Source of the DNA: an uncultured Gammaproteobacteria bacterium
GTDB lineage: Bacteria; Pseudomonadota; Gammaproteobacteria; UBA4575
NCBI GenBank assembly: GCA_937922735.1
Contig: CALAJL010000025.1
Coordinates: forward strand, 1-45,626
Direction: 5' to 3'
Length of the DNA stretch: 45,626 nucleotides
A model generated the notes under the pieces. That model ran no database searches, was not told where the DNA came from, and saw only the letters and a program-made list of their open reading frames with translations. Positions within the stretch are counted from its first letter, which is position 1, and the number at the start of each line of letters is the position of its first letter. The position numbers and the translations under genes are program-made. Shown piece after piece: positions 26,892-35,483 of this stretch.

Positions 26892-27427
26892 ATCCAGACA
26901 ATAAACACTTACTGATTATAGAAGATGATGAGGCTTTTTCTTCTGCCTTAACAAAAGCTCTAGAGAAAAAAGGTTTCAAGGTATTTAGCGCCAGCTCAAT
27001 TGACACAGCCATTGACTTGTCAAAACAATGTAAGCCTGAATTTGCTTTAGTAGATTTACGCATAGGTAGTGAATCAGGGCTAAAAGTCATCCCCATATTA
27101 AAGGAATTATATTCAGAAATTAATATAGTTGTGCTTACTGGATATGCAAGTATAGCGACTGCAGTTGAAGCCATTAAGTTAGGAGCAACTCAGTATCTAA
27201 CCAAACCCGCAAGTAGTGAAGAAATCTATCATGCTTTTTTCAAACCTGAAGGAAACATCAAACAAGAACTTGAACCTAACCCCATGTCTGTTAGACGCTT
27301 AGAGTGGGAACACATTCAAAAAGTGCTTAGTGAAAATGAAGGCAATCTTTCTGCTACAGCACGTGCTTTAGGCATGCATAGAAGAACGCTACAAAGAAAA
27401 CTAAGCAAAAGACCATCCAAAACTTAG
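26888..27427 (+). CDS. regA: RegA/PrrA/ActR-type response regulator
   Basis: A 179-residue regulator with receiver domain 1-120 (acidic pocket EDDE near 13-16, phospho-acceptor Asp in FALVDLRIG about 57, Lys in YLTKPAS about 106) and a Fis-type HTH at the C-terminus. The HTH WEHIQKVLSENEGNLSATAR followed by MHRRTLQRKL is almost invariant in RegA homologues. It controls respiration, carbon and nitrogen genes in response to redox in other proteobacteria. It overlaps regB by four bases and the convergent endonuclease-family gene by 27 bases. Confidence 0.92.
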   Translation: MNPDNKHLLIIEDDEAFSSALTKALEKKGFKVFSASSIDTAIDLSKQCKPEFALVDLRIGSESGLKVIPILKELYSEINIVVLTGYASIATAVEAIKLGATQYLTKPASSEEIYHAFFKPEGNIKQELEPNPMSVRRLEWEHIQKVLSENEGNLSATARALGMHRRTLQRKLSKRPSKT

Positions 27428-28138
27428 TTCTGCTGAAATTGGGTTGTGATCTGAAGACTTTACATTATAGGTACCTGTGCTTTCGGGCTTTAATGCTCGC
27501 ACATAAACATGATCTAACACCTGCCCAAACACAACTTTGCGATGGTCTTCTTGAAAAGATAATGCATCAAGCCCATGCTCTAATGCTAATGCATCAAGAA
27601 TTTTCATGCGCTTTTTTCGCCAAGTATTAAAATCACCAGATAAAATAATTGGGCCATTGTGTTTTGATAATTCTTTACGAACTTTATCAATTTGCTTGCG
27701 AAATGATTTAAGCCCTAGCGTAAAATTAATAGCGTGAATATTGACAACAATCAATGTTTCATCCGTATCAGACAATGCATATTCCGTTATATTGGTACAC
27801 TTAGGTGTAGCTAACCATGGCTCCCAGCATGTCAACTGACGTTGCCTTACAGGCTCATGCTTGCTAATCGTCATAACACCTGTTGTATGTTTTTTTGTTT
27901 TGTAGCCTTTAGCAAAAGTCCAATGCACAGACTTATCAAACACTTCAGTTAGATCTGTATGCAGTACAGCTTCTTGAATAATGACTAAGTCTTTACCTTG
28001 CACCAAATTAGACAGGTCGTCTTGCCAATTGGACTTCAGACCTTTTTGTATATTCCAACAAAGAAAATTGATTGTAGATGCGTTTAAGATTGAGTCTTTT
28101 GGCTTAAATGCAGCTATTGATTGATTAGCTTGATACAA
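27401..28138 (-). CDS. Endonuclease/exonuclease/phosphatase family protein
   Basis: A 245-residue protein of the EEP fold. Metal and catalytic blocks are CWNIQKGL (Asn, start), VIIQEAVL (Glu), SGDFNTW (Asp and Asn), and the terminal SSDHNPI (Asp-His). No signal peptide is apparent. The frame has no early ATG; TTG at 28138 with GGA six bases upstream is the likely start. Substrate could be DNA, a phosphoester or a lipid headgroup; the family is broad. Its 3' end overlaps regA by 27 bases. Confidence 0.8.
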   Translation of the reverse strand: MYQANQSIAAFKPKDSILNASTINFLCWNIQKGLKSNWQDDLSNLVQGKDLVIIQEAVLHTDLTEVFDKSVHWTFAKGYKTKKHTTGVMTISKHEPVRQRQLTCWEPWLATPKCTNITEYALSDTDETLIVVNIHAINFTLGLKSFRKQIDKVRKELSKHNGPIILSGDFNTWRKKRMKILDALALEHGLDALSFQEDHRKVVFGQVLDHVYVRALKPESTGTYNVKSSDHNPISAELSFGWSFA

Positions 28139-28171
28139 GTGATGTCCATATCGATTTTATATTATTAAAGT

Positions 28172-28239
28172 CTAAACTTCCCTAGTTTAGGCTGGACTGA
28201 ACCAAACAGAACCAAACAGAACAGAACAGAACAGAAACC
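28172..28239. repeat. Hairpin and tandem ACAGA repeats in a 335-base gap
   Basis: CTAAAC/GTTTAG arms at about 28172-28190 are followed by two copies of ACCAAACAGA (28201-28220) and then further ACAGA units, giving four contiguous ACAGA (28216-28235). The gap 28139-28473 lies between a minus-strand gene start and the DUF1538 gene start, so it must hold both promoters. Apart from this repeat nothing was recognised in it. Confidence 0.65.
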
Positions 28240-28473
28240 TTAACGCAGTAATATTTGAATTAATGCTATGAACTGTATGTTTGGACAAATATAAGGAATA
28301 TATGGCAAAAAGCTATCGAGCTTTAATTATTCTAACCAGTTAACCATTCATATCCCAAAGTAGACCAGTCTTCGTAAAATCTCGATCTGGATATTTCACC
28401 AAACATCATAGACAGGTTAAGGAAAACACTCCTCCGCCGATATAACTCTTTATCTCAACAAGTGTTTTAGAAA

Positions 28474-30420
28474 ATGAATACACCAAATACTCCAGAAAGT
28501 CCTCGTTTTCGCTTAGGCCTACAAGATACCTTTAGACTTTTATGGCCGTATGGAAAACGAAATTTTATGAGCCAAATTGAAGGCATTTGGTTTATTGTAT
28601 TTTATCTCATTATATTTCAACTACTCGTTTTACAACTTCCAATTGTATATGCAGCAATGATTGCAGTAGGCATATTCATTGTAGCAATCGGTTTAATGTT
28701 TTTTATGGAGGGTTTACGTTTAGGCTTAATGCCTTTGGGGGAAATTATAGGCAGTATATTGCCACGCAAAAGTGGTATGCCAATCATATTACTATTTGCC
28801 TTTCTTCTCGGTGCAGGAGCAACATTTGCTGAACCAGCTATCGCCGTATTAAAAGCTGCTGGTAGCGGAGTACTACCAGATCAATCACCACTACTCTATA
28901 GCTTATTGAATGATTTCTCTGGCCAACTTGTTAGTAGTGTAGGTGTAGGTGTGGGACTTGCAGTAATGTTAGGTGTGTTACGTTTCTTTTACGCATGGCC
29001 ACTAAAATTTCTTGCCATACCTGCTGTTCTTGTTTTACTTACACTATCTTTTTATTTTAGTCAGACACCAGAATTGCGTGACGTACTTGGCCTTGCTTGG
29101 GATTGCGGCGCAGTGACTACTGGCCCGGTTACCGTTCCTTTGGTACTGGCTCTTGGCTTAGGTGTTTGCAGAGTAGTAAGTAGTGGAAATGGTGGGGGCG
29201 GGCATTCTGGCTTTGGCATTGTTACGCTAGCATCATTATTTCCCATACTAGCCGTCTTATTATTATCATTATATCACTACACTAATAATGATTATTATGG
29301 TGCCTCCAATTATAAAGGTTCTGTTGTAGTAGCTACTCAATCAGAAACAAAAAATACTAGTACCACAGAAGCTGGTGTTAAGTTAGTAGCCATTTCTGAG
29401 AATGAATTTAACGAATATTTAAAATCTGGCTCACTACCTGATGACTATAAATTAGACTTCAATGGTGGCAAAGCTGAGTTAGTAGATGGAAAGATCATTG
29501 TTACCGATCCTAATTTAATTGTTAAGAAAGTTTACTCTCGTGATTTTAAAGTTATTGATGACAAAACCTGGGATACAGAATCTTCTGTATTTGAGCAATT
29601 TAAAGAAGCATTTATTGGAGCACTACGTGCAATTATCCCTCTTTGTTTGTTCCTATATTTTGTTCTTCGACTAGTCCTAAAACAGCGATTAGATAAAGGA
29701 AATGATGTTGGTATAGGAGTCACTTTTGCATTAGTTGGCATGGCACTTTTCAGCTTAGGCATAACACTTGGTTTAACCCCTCTCGGCGGACAACTTGGAA
29801 GTAATGTTCCACTAGCCTTTGCAGAAGTTGTACCTTGGGGTTCTGATTATTCAGAAGGCCCGCTGTTTGGTGATGGCCACACAGGCAAACTTGTAGCAAT
29901 TGGTTTTGCATTCTTCTTAGGGTACGGCGCCACACTAGCAGAACCTGCTCTTAACGCTCTAGGAGACACAGTAGAACGTATCACCGTTGGCGCTTTTCGC
30001 AAAAAACTACTTATGCAAGCCGTTGCTATAGGCGTAGGGTTAGGAATCGGTGCAGGTATTGTAAAAATGGCATATAACCTACCCCTCATTTGGATGCTAA
30101 TTCCACCTTATGCATTAGTACTGCTTTTAACCTGGCGCGCACCGGATAGTTTTGTAAATTTTGGTTGGGACAGCGCCGGTGTAACCACTGGACCAATTAC
30201 AGTGCCACTTGTATTAGCAATGGGTCTTGGTGTAGGCGCCAATGTACCGGGCGTAACTGACGGTTTTGGCATTCTTGCACTAGCCTCCGTAGGGCCGATT
30301 ATGACCGTACTAACTGTTGGTCTCTATACACAAAGAAACGAGAGAATAGCTGAACAAAATAATCTGCCTGACCCGTCAATTGAACTCGATAGTGAAACTA
30401 CAGAATTAGGAAGAACATAA
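28474..30420 (+). CDS. DUF1538 membrane protein, two-repeat
   Basis: A 648-residue polytopic inner-membrane protein with two homologous DUF1538 halves. The first carries GAGATFAEPAIAVLKAAG and CGAVTTGPVTVPLVLALGLG. The second carries GYGATLAEPALNALGDT and SAGVTTGPITVPLVLAMGLG. About 100 hydrophilic residues (roughly 275-380) separate them. The repeated AEPA and TTGPxTVP motifs sit in membrane segments and look like paired re-entrant or substrate-binding elements of a transporter. Function is unknown. The next gene starts two bases after its stop and encodes a PII-like protein, as PII proteins often regulate channels or transporters. Confidence 0.9.
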   Translation: MNTPNTPESPRFRLGLQDTFRLLWPYGKRNFMSQIEGIWFIVFYLIIFQLLVLQLPIVYAAMIAVGIFIVAIGLMFFMEGLRLGLMPLGEIIGSILPRKSGMPIILLFAFLLGAGATFAEPAIAVLKAAGSGVLPDQSPLLYSLLNDFSGQLVSSVGVGVGLAVMLGVLRFFYAWPLKFLAIPAVLVLLTLSFYFSQTPELRDVLGLAWDCGAVTTGPVTVPLVLALGLGVCRVVSSGNGGGGHSGFGIVTLASLFPILAVLLLSLYHYTNNDYYGASNYKGSVVVATQSETKNTSTTEAGVKLVAISENEFNEYLKSGSLPDDYKLDFNGGKAELVDGKIIVTDPNLIVKKVYSRDFKVIDDKTWDTESSVFEQFKEAFIGALRAIIPLCLFLYFVLRLVLKQRLDKGNDVGIGVTFALVGMALFSLGITLGLTPLGGQLGSNVPLAFAEVVPWGSDYSEGPLFGDGHTGKLVAIGFAFFLGYGATLAEPALNALGDTVERITVGAFRKKLLMQAVAIGVGLGIGAGIVKMAYNLPLIWMLIPPYALVLLLTWRAPDSFVNFGWDSAGVTTGPITVPLVLAMGLGVGANVPGVTDGFGILALASVGPIMTVLTVGLYTQRNERIAEQNNLPDPSIELDSETTELGRT

Positions 30421-30422
30421 CC

Positions 30423-31622
30423 ATGTTTAATAGCACACATGATATATCATTAATCACTGCTGTATTACCTACTCTATCAGCAAATAATGTTGTAGATACT
30501 TTAACTTCACAAGAAGTAACAGATGTTTTAGTTTCACAAGCACGTGGAACTATATTGCACGATCATTGGTGGAAATCTTGGGTGCCACCAATCAGCCCTT
30601 CGAAAACTATGTTAAGGATGATTGTTCCAGGTCATGACGTAGACCGAGTGGTGGGAGTAATTATTGAAGAAGGGAAATTAGATTTACAATCAGCTGGCGC
30701 AGTTTTCAGCACACCATGTGAAAGTGCTTATGTAGGTTCAAAATTCCATAACCTACGTACTACAGAAACATTAAACACAAAAAATGATTCACATAAACTA
30801 TCAGAAGATTTAAGTGCGATTTTTTGCAGCATTAGTCATAAATTAAGTGACCGCATTGCTAAAGCAGCAATAAATTCTGGCGCACATGGACCAGTTGTAT
30901 ACTATGCTGAAGGCAAAGGCTTACGCGATCGATTAGGATGGCTTCGAATCACAAAAGACAGTGAACAAGAAGTTATGTTAATCCTTGCAGATAGTACTGA
31001 CGTAGAAGAAATTTTTACTGCAATTGCAAAAGCTGGAGAGTTTCATTTACCAGGTCGTGGATTTATGTATTGCTTACCAGTTGACAAAGGTATGTTTAAT
31101 TTACCTAGTAGAATTGCTAATCCTCATTACCCTGCTAATACTCAACAAATCATACATGCAATTGATCACCTAACAGGCCATACACATTGGCGAGATCAAG
31201 CTGTTTTTAATGTAGGCGGACAAGGTAAAGGAAGTGGCTTAAATTTCTTACAAAAAGACAAAGAAACATTAACCAATCAAGTATGCTTTTCAGCTATTGT
31301 AAATCGCGACGAATCACAAGCATTTATGGATCTAATACTTGATGCGGGTGCGCCAGGCTTAAACGTAAGTTATTCACGGTTTGTTGCAATGGGTGATGAT
31401 GATTACGAACTAGCACATGCAAATATCAATCAAGAATATGCAACGATACGTTGCATAACTAATCAGAATACAGCGGAAGTGATAACACAAGAAGTTGAAT
31501 CTAAAGCTGAGCAAAAAGGTATTCAAGATGTATGTGTATTAGCTCATTCTGTTTCACGCATTGCGAAATATATTCCTGGAACTAAAGATCATCGCAAAAA
31601 ACCCAAACTTGCCGCAGCATAA
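30423..31622 (+). CDS. Tandem PII-like protein paired with DUF1538
   Basis: A 399-residue soluble protein in which three PII-like (ferredoxin-like beta-alpha-beta) segments can be traced: about 7-100 (DISLITAVLP ... RMIVPGHDVDRVVGVIIEEG ... AGAVFSTP), about 130-222 (LSAIFCSISHKLSDRIAKAA ... VMLILADSTDVEEIFTAIAK ... GRGFMYCLPVD) and about 285-386 (QVCFSAIVNRDESQAFMDLI ... ATIRCITNQNTAEVITQEVE ... QDVCVLAHSVSRI). Classical PII is a 112-residue trimer; this chain could form a pseudotrimer. The GlnB T-loop tyrosine context is not seen, so uridylylation is unlikely. Tight linkage to DUF1538 implies it gates that protein in response to a nucleotide or metabolite; this is inference. Confidence 0.75.
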   Translation: MFNSTHDISLITAVLPTLSANNVVDTLTSQEVTDVLVSQARGTILHDHWWKSWVPPISPSKTMLRMIVPGHDVDRVVGVIIEEGKLDLQSAGAVFSTPCESAYVGSKFHNLRTTETLNTKNDSHKLSEDLSAIFCSISHKLSDRIAKAAINSGAHGPVVYYAEGKGLRDRLGWLRITKDSEQEVMLILADSTDVEEIFTAIAKAGEFHLPGRGFMYCLPVDKGMFNLPSRIANPHYPANTQQIIHAIDHLTGHTHWRDQAVFNVGGQGKGSGLNFLQKDKETLTNQVCFSAIVNRDESQAFMDLILDAGAPGLNVSYSRFVAMGDDDYELAHANINQEYATIRCITNQNTAEVITQEVESKAEQKGIQDVCVLAHSVSRIAKYIPGTKDHRKKPKLAAA

Positions 31623-31738
31623 GTAACCATAAAGTTTATTTTCAAATAAATATTTAAGTCAGTTAAGTAGTAGAAAAATGGTCTGACTGAATAACCCCCA
31701 GAGCTTTATTTCAATGATGCTATAGCACCATACCAACT

Positions 31739-31873
31739 TTAGTATTTGATGCTGACCCCAAATTTAGCGCTAATTCCAGGCAATGGAACACACTCTGCAT
31801 TAAATGAAGTATGCTTGCGTGCATCTTCATCTAGCAAGTTTTCACCTCTTGAAATTAATTTAACATTTTCTAC
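31739..31873 (-). pseudogene. C-terminal remnant of a TonB-dependent receptor
   Basis: A 44-codon frame ending in TAA (31741-31739) and closed upstream by TAA (31876-31874). It reads VENVKLISRGENLLDEDARK then HTSF...LPGISAKFGVSIKY. It aligns with the last 40 residues of the intact receptor at 32504-34531 (RGENLLDEDARQHTSF...LPGIGATLGVSLEF) and has the same strand. It is what is left of a second receptor, lost by deletion or recombination. It lies in the 389-base gap 31623-32011, where nothing else was recognised. Confidence 0.85.
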
Positions 31874-32011
31874 TTAAAAACTAGAATACTAAATGAATTC
31901 TCTCTAGTCGAAAAGAGAGAAAAAGCGAACTGATATCACGTAGAGTTACCAATTTAGTTTATAAAGATTTATTAATTAAATAAATTTATTGAATTAAATC
32001 CCATCATCACT

Positions 32012-32413
32012 TTACTTTGCACAGGCACATATATTTTGATATTGGCATAAACGATAATTCCTTATATGTGCTATAGCAATAATTAACGCACCTATGGCAG
32101 TTAAGGCTTTTTCTAGCACTTCACTCAATAAATCATGACCAAAAAAAGCAGCTACACTTAGAATTAACATTCCTATGCCACCTAAATACAGCACTTGGTG
32201 TCGTTTATGGTTTTTGCAACCCATTGTTAGCGCATAAAAAGAAATCGGCACAACACCAATAATCATCCAAATATGAAAAGCTTCATCTGACATGGGTAAC
32301 GCAAGAATGGATGGGGTCAAGGCCATCATAAGAGGCAAAACTAAGCAGTGTAACAGGCATAATATAGACATACTTATTGCCACTTTATCTGCAGTTGGTT
32401 GTAAGTTTTTCAT
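32012..32413 (-). CDS. MerC-domain membrane protein
   Basis: A 133-residue inner-membrane protein with four hydrophobic segments and the MerC-type first-helix motif SMSILCLLHCLVLPL with a Cys-His pair. The C-terminus is Cys-rich (CQYQNICACAK). MerC proteins import mercury in mer operons. Chromosomal relatives occur beside TonB receptors of the zinc type, where they are thought to handle metal uptake. It follows the receptor gene by 90 bases on the same strand, probably in the Zur-controlled transcript. Zinc as substrate is inferred from context. Confidence 0.8.
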   Translation of the reverse strand: MKNLQPTADKVAISMSILCLLHCLVLPLMMALTPSILALPMSDEAFHIWMIIGVVPISFYALTMGCKNHKRHQVLYLGGIGMLILSVAAFFGHDLLSEVLEKALTAIGALIIAIAHIRNYRLCQYQNICACAK

Positions 32414-32434
32414 TTGAATAGAAGCTCTTTAAGC

Positions 32435-32458
32435 AGTAGCAACATCCTTATTGCTACT
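32435..32458 (-). repeat. 8-bp inverted repeat between receptor and merC-like genes
   Basis: AGTAGCAA (32435-32442) and TTGCTACT (32451-32458) flank an 8-base loop. No T-run follows in the direction of transcription, so the hairpin may tune mRNA stability between the receptor and the merC-like gene rather than end transcription. Confidence 0.5.
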
Positions 32459-32503
32459 TACTATATGTTTAGTCACTGAACAACTTCGCATAATTATAGA
32501 AAA

Positions 32504-34531
32504 TTATTCAAACTCTAGTGAAACACCAAGAGTTGCACCTATACCTGGCAACACAACACGGTCTTTTGTAAAAGAAGTGTGTTGGCGTGCATCTTCATCC
32601 AATAAGTTTTCACCCCTGAGAAACACTTTTATATCAGAGTTACCGGCATAAAATATTTTCGATACACTCGCGTTCAACATGGTGTAACTATCGGTATCGG
32701 TTTCTAAGTCAGCTTCATTATTTGAGTCATCTACATATATGAGATCAATGGTTCCATTCCAGGTATTACGATAACCGTCCAAACCTAAGCCTATGCGACC
32801 AGTAGGTATACGTGGCACATCACCTGCATCGCTATCATCAAACTCAGCACGAACATAGTCACCAAAAATGCGACCACGTAAATCATATGCACTATTACTA
32901 GCCAGTTGTTTCACAAACTCTGCTTCAATGCCATAAAATTCTGCATCTTCATTTTCATACACACCTGTAAGCAACTCACCATCAAGCTCAAACATACCAT
33001 CTTCATCTGAACGATCAGCGATGCCATCATTATTAGCATCTACACCTGCAAGATAAATAAAATCATCAATGCGATTGTAGTAAGCGTTCACTGCCCAAGT
33101 GTAACTACTCTTTTTTTGCTCAAGTCCAAATTCAATATTGTAAGAGGTTTCCTCATCAATATCGGTTGAGCCGGTTTCAAAAGTGAGAGTTGCTAAATGA
33201 GGACCGTCTGCATATAAAGCTGTTTCTTGTGGCGCACGTTCAGTTCGAGCAACAAATACATTAAATTGCATATCATTCTGCAACTTACGTTGTGCACCAA
33301 ATGAAACTGAGTACACACTAAAATCCTCATCATCACCATTGTCAGGATCAAACTCATCACGATCAAAGCGAAGACCGCCTTCCATATCCCAATGGTCATT
33401 GTGGTAATGACTTACTGCAAATAGTCCATAGCGCTGTTGATCCAGTGGTTGAATAAAGGCTTCTTCGCCTACTGCAGCAAACTCACGATCGTTATATTGC
33501 ACACCATAAGCATTTTTCCAACCGTCATTGATAACATGAATTAACTCGAGCCTGGATTCAAGCTCCTCATTATCAAATGCTGTGGCAACTTCTCCATCTT
33601 CTTCAACTTCAAAATGACGATAGTTATTGTAAGTCGAGCGTAATGTAATTTTCTCAATGCTATCAAAAGGGTTAAACAATTGTGCAAGCATATCGTATCT
33701 GTATTGTTTAAGATCGATACGAATATCACCTTCCTCTGCACCCGGCACACCAAAATCAGTATCAAAGCGATTATAAGCAAAGCCAATCATGCCTTTATCC
33801 GTAATATAACTCGCCCCAAAACCATGGTTGTCCGCTTCTACATCACTATTGGCTAATTTTCCTCGATTCTCTGGCTCTTCATCATTTGCAAAGCCATCAA
33901 TATCATAATCTTCAGTATCTCTGGTTAATCCATCGAAATGCCATGCAAAAGAATTATGTGCACCATTGAGTTCTAAAGCGGCTGTTTCACCATCTGATAC
34001 AGTGTCATGTTCTACAGCTGCTTTTAATTCAAATGGACTAGTTTTCAAAGTTTGTGGAATTCGATTATTAATCACATTCACTACTCCACCAATTGCACCC
34101 GGCCCATAGCGCAATGTAGCTGGCCCACGGATAATTTCAATTTGTTCGGCAAAGTATGGTTCGATCGAAACAGGATGATCTTCACTCAGACTGGACGCAT
34201 CTAATGCACCAGTACCGTTCTCAAGTACCCGTACTCGGTTGCTACCTAACCCACGAATAATAGGACGACTGGCACCGGGTGCAAAGTATGTAGAGTTTAC
34301 ACCGAGTTCATTTTTGACAGTTTCTCCAATTGAATTAGATTTTTTACGCTCCAATTCATCATCACGCAAAACTTCTATTGACTGAGCAAATTCATCCGGT
34401 TGCTTGCCATCAAACCATGATGATTCAATCACAATTTCTGGTAAATCTATGGTTCCTGTTGCAGATTGATCATCCGCATGTGCATTCATGCTTAAAATAA
34501 GCATACATGCGATTATAATACGAGCATGCAT
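32504..34531 (-). CDS. TonB-dependent receptor, ZnuD-like (zinc)
   Basis: A 675-residue outer-membrane receptor. It has a signal peptide (about 1-20), a TonB-box-like IEVLRDDEL region, a plug with GVNSTYFAPGASRPIIRGLG and RGPATLRYGPGAIGGVVNVI, and a 22-strand barrel ending RGENLLDEDARQHTSF...GVSLEFE with terminal aromatic. Loops are His/Asp/Glu-rich (HYHNDHWD). I start at ATG 34531, with TGGAGT five bases upstream, rather than the TTG four codons earlier. The Zur box upstream of the preceding gene argues for zinc or a zinc complex as ligand; siderophore is less likely. Confidence 0.85.
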   Translation of the reverse strand: MHARIIIACMLILSMNAHADDQSATGTIDLPEIVIESSWFDGKQPDEFAQSIEVLRDDELERKKSNSIGETVKNELGVNSTYFAPGASRPIIRGLGSNRVRVLENGTGALDASSLSEDHPVSIEPYFAEQIEIIRGPATLRYGPGAIGGVVNVINNRIPQTLKTSPFELKAAVEHDTVSDGETAALELNGAHNSFAWHFDGLTRDTEDYDIDGFANDEEPENRGKLANSDVEADNHGFGASYITDKGMIGFAYNRFDTDFGVPGAEEGDIRIDLKQYRYDMLAQLFNPFDSIEKITLRSTYNNYRHFEVEEDGEVATAFDNEELESRLELIHVINDGWKNAYGVQYNDREFAAVGEEAFIQPLDQQRYGLFAVSHYHNDHWDMEGGLRFDRDEFDPDNGDDEDFSVYSVSFGAQRKLQNDMQFNVFVARTERAPQETALYADGPHLATLTFETGSTDIDEETSYNIEFGLEQKKSSYTWAVNAYYNRIDDFIYLAGVDANNDGIADRSDEDGMFELDGELLTGVYENEDAEFYGIEAEFVKQLASNSAYDLRGRIFGDYVRAEFDDSDAGDVPRIPTGRIGLGLDGYRNTWNGTIDLIYVDDSNNEADLETDTDSYTMLNASVSKIFYAGNSDIKVFLRGENLLDEDARQHTSFTKDRVVLPGIGATLGVSLEFE

Positions 34532-34580
34532 TATTAACTCCAATATATGTTAAAACCCCTTGAATTAGGGCTATAAAAAA

Positions 34581-34892
34581 TTACAAAAAATAACTAAGAA
34601 GGATTTCGTACGGAGGAGCATGGGATTGAAATGGTTTATTGAGCGTTTGGTAATTTTCAACCAAAAATAAACTTGAATTTCGATAATCACTAATGATATA
34701 CAAAAAGGCAAAATTTGAATGCAGCACAGCATCTTGCCCAATCTTCTTTTCTGTTATACAGATTTCACATATATCATTAACTTCATCATCATGACCCGCA
34801 TCCAAATGTTCGATTTGATGCATTGCCATCAAATGCTGATTGCTTAACAGCGCAAGCAGTAGAAAGGTAAACGCAAGATTTTTGAACTTCAT
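34581..34892 (-). CDS. Small secreted His/Cys protein, first gene of the zinc operon
   Basis: A 103-residue protein with a signal peptide (about 1-24) and a short mature part. That part begins HQIEHLDAGHDDEVNDICEICITEK: a His/Asp-rich start followed by a CEIC pair, plausible metal ligands. No known family is recognised; it resembles the DUF2946-like small proteins found next to metal receptors. It starts 36 bases from the Zur palindrome and is followed after 49 bases by the TonB receptor, so it leads a Zur-controlled operon. Confidence 0.7.
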   Translation of the reverse strand: MKFKNLAFTFLLLALLSNQHLMAMHQIEHLDAGHDDEVNDICEICITEKKIGQDAVLHSNFAFLYIISDYRNSSLFLVENYQTLNKPFQSHAPPYEILLSYFL

Positions 34893-34927
34893 GAGCGAGT
34901 CTGGTTATCGGAACAACTGAAAAGTGA

Positions 34928-34954
34928 TATAATGTTATATTATAACATTATATA
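34928..34954. promoter_or_regulatory. Zur box (zinc uptake regulator operator)
   Basis: A perfect 13+1+13 palindrome centred on 34941. Its core AATGTTATA-T-TATAACATT (34932-34950) matches the enterobacterial Zur consensus GTTATANTATAAC with flanks. It overlaps the likely promoter of the minus-strand small-protein/receptor/merC operon. The Zur-Zn repressor would bind when zinc is plentiful. The divergent zrg-like operon begins 530 bases away, so a second effect there is possible but unproven. Confidence 0.9.
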
Positions 34955-35483
34955 AAGCAACCAAGATCTGTTCTTATAATGATCAATTATAAGTGGGTAA
35001 TCTCATATAAAACAGATATTTAGTATTATCTGTAGCGAGTGATGATCAGAAATTGTGAACATAGCAAGGTCATACTGAGGTCATATTAGGTGACTGCTAT
35101 GAGCGGACGTTAACCATCAAACTCAGCAAGATGTATACGATGAACAATGTAAATTAATATTTATTATATTGTTAGGATTTTTCAATCTTTCCTAGATATT
35201 GTTGTCATATCAATATGATTCCTGCACTCATTACTTCGCAGTGATTGATTTTATTTATTTTGACTACAACTTATGTTGATAGATGAATGACTAATTACAC
35301 AATTACTCATAAAATTACCGACAAAGTTAAGCATAGTTGACTATTTTGGCAAATTAATTCATTCAGTAGGTGATTTTTTTAATCTCTGATGGCAACAACT
35401 AAACCTAAACACAGATACCTATACACCGAGACAAGTACCTCACTGAATAGTAATTATATTTACTCGTAACAAGGATCAAACCT
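34955..35483. other. Long AT-rich gap, no gene recognised
   Basis: About 530 bases between the Zur box and the zrgA-like start. No open frame, tRNA or RNA motif was recognised. An imperfect palindrome AGTAA-N6-TTACT at 35449-35464, 20 bases before the ATG at 35484, is a weak operator candidate. Near 35070-35100 a repeated AGGTCATA/TGAGGTCATATT stretch is a diverged direct repeat. Confidence 0.4.

Noticed and set aside
35041-35160. Possible tRNA or coding remnant in the long gap
   Set aside because: Both strands were checked for tRNA arms and extended frames; only short diverged direct repeats were seen.
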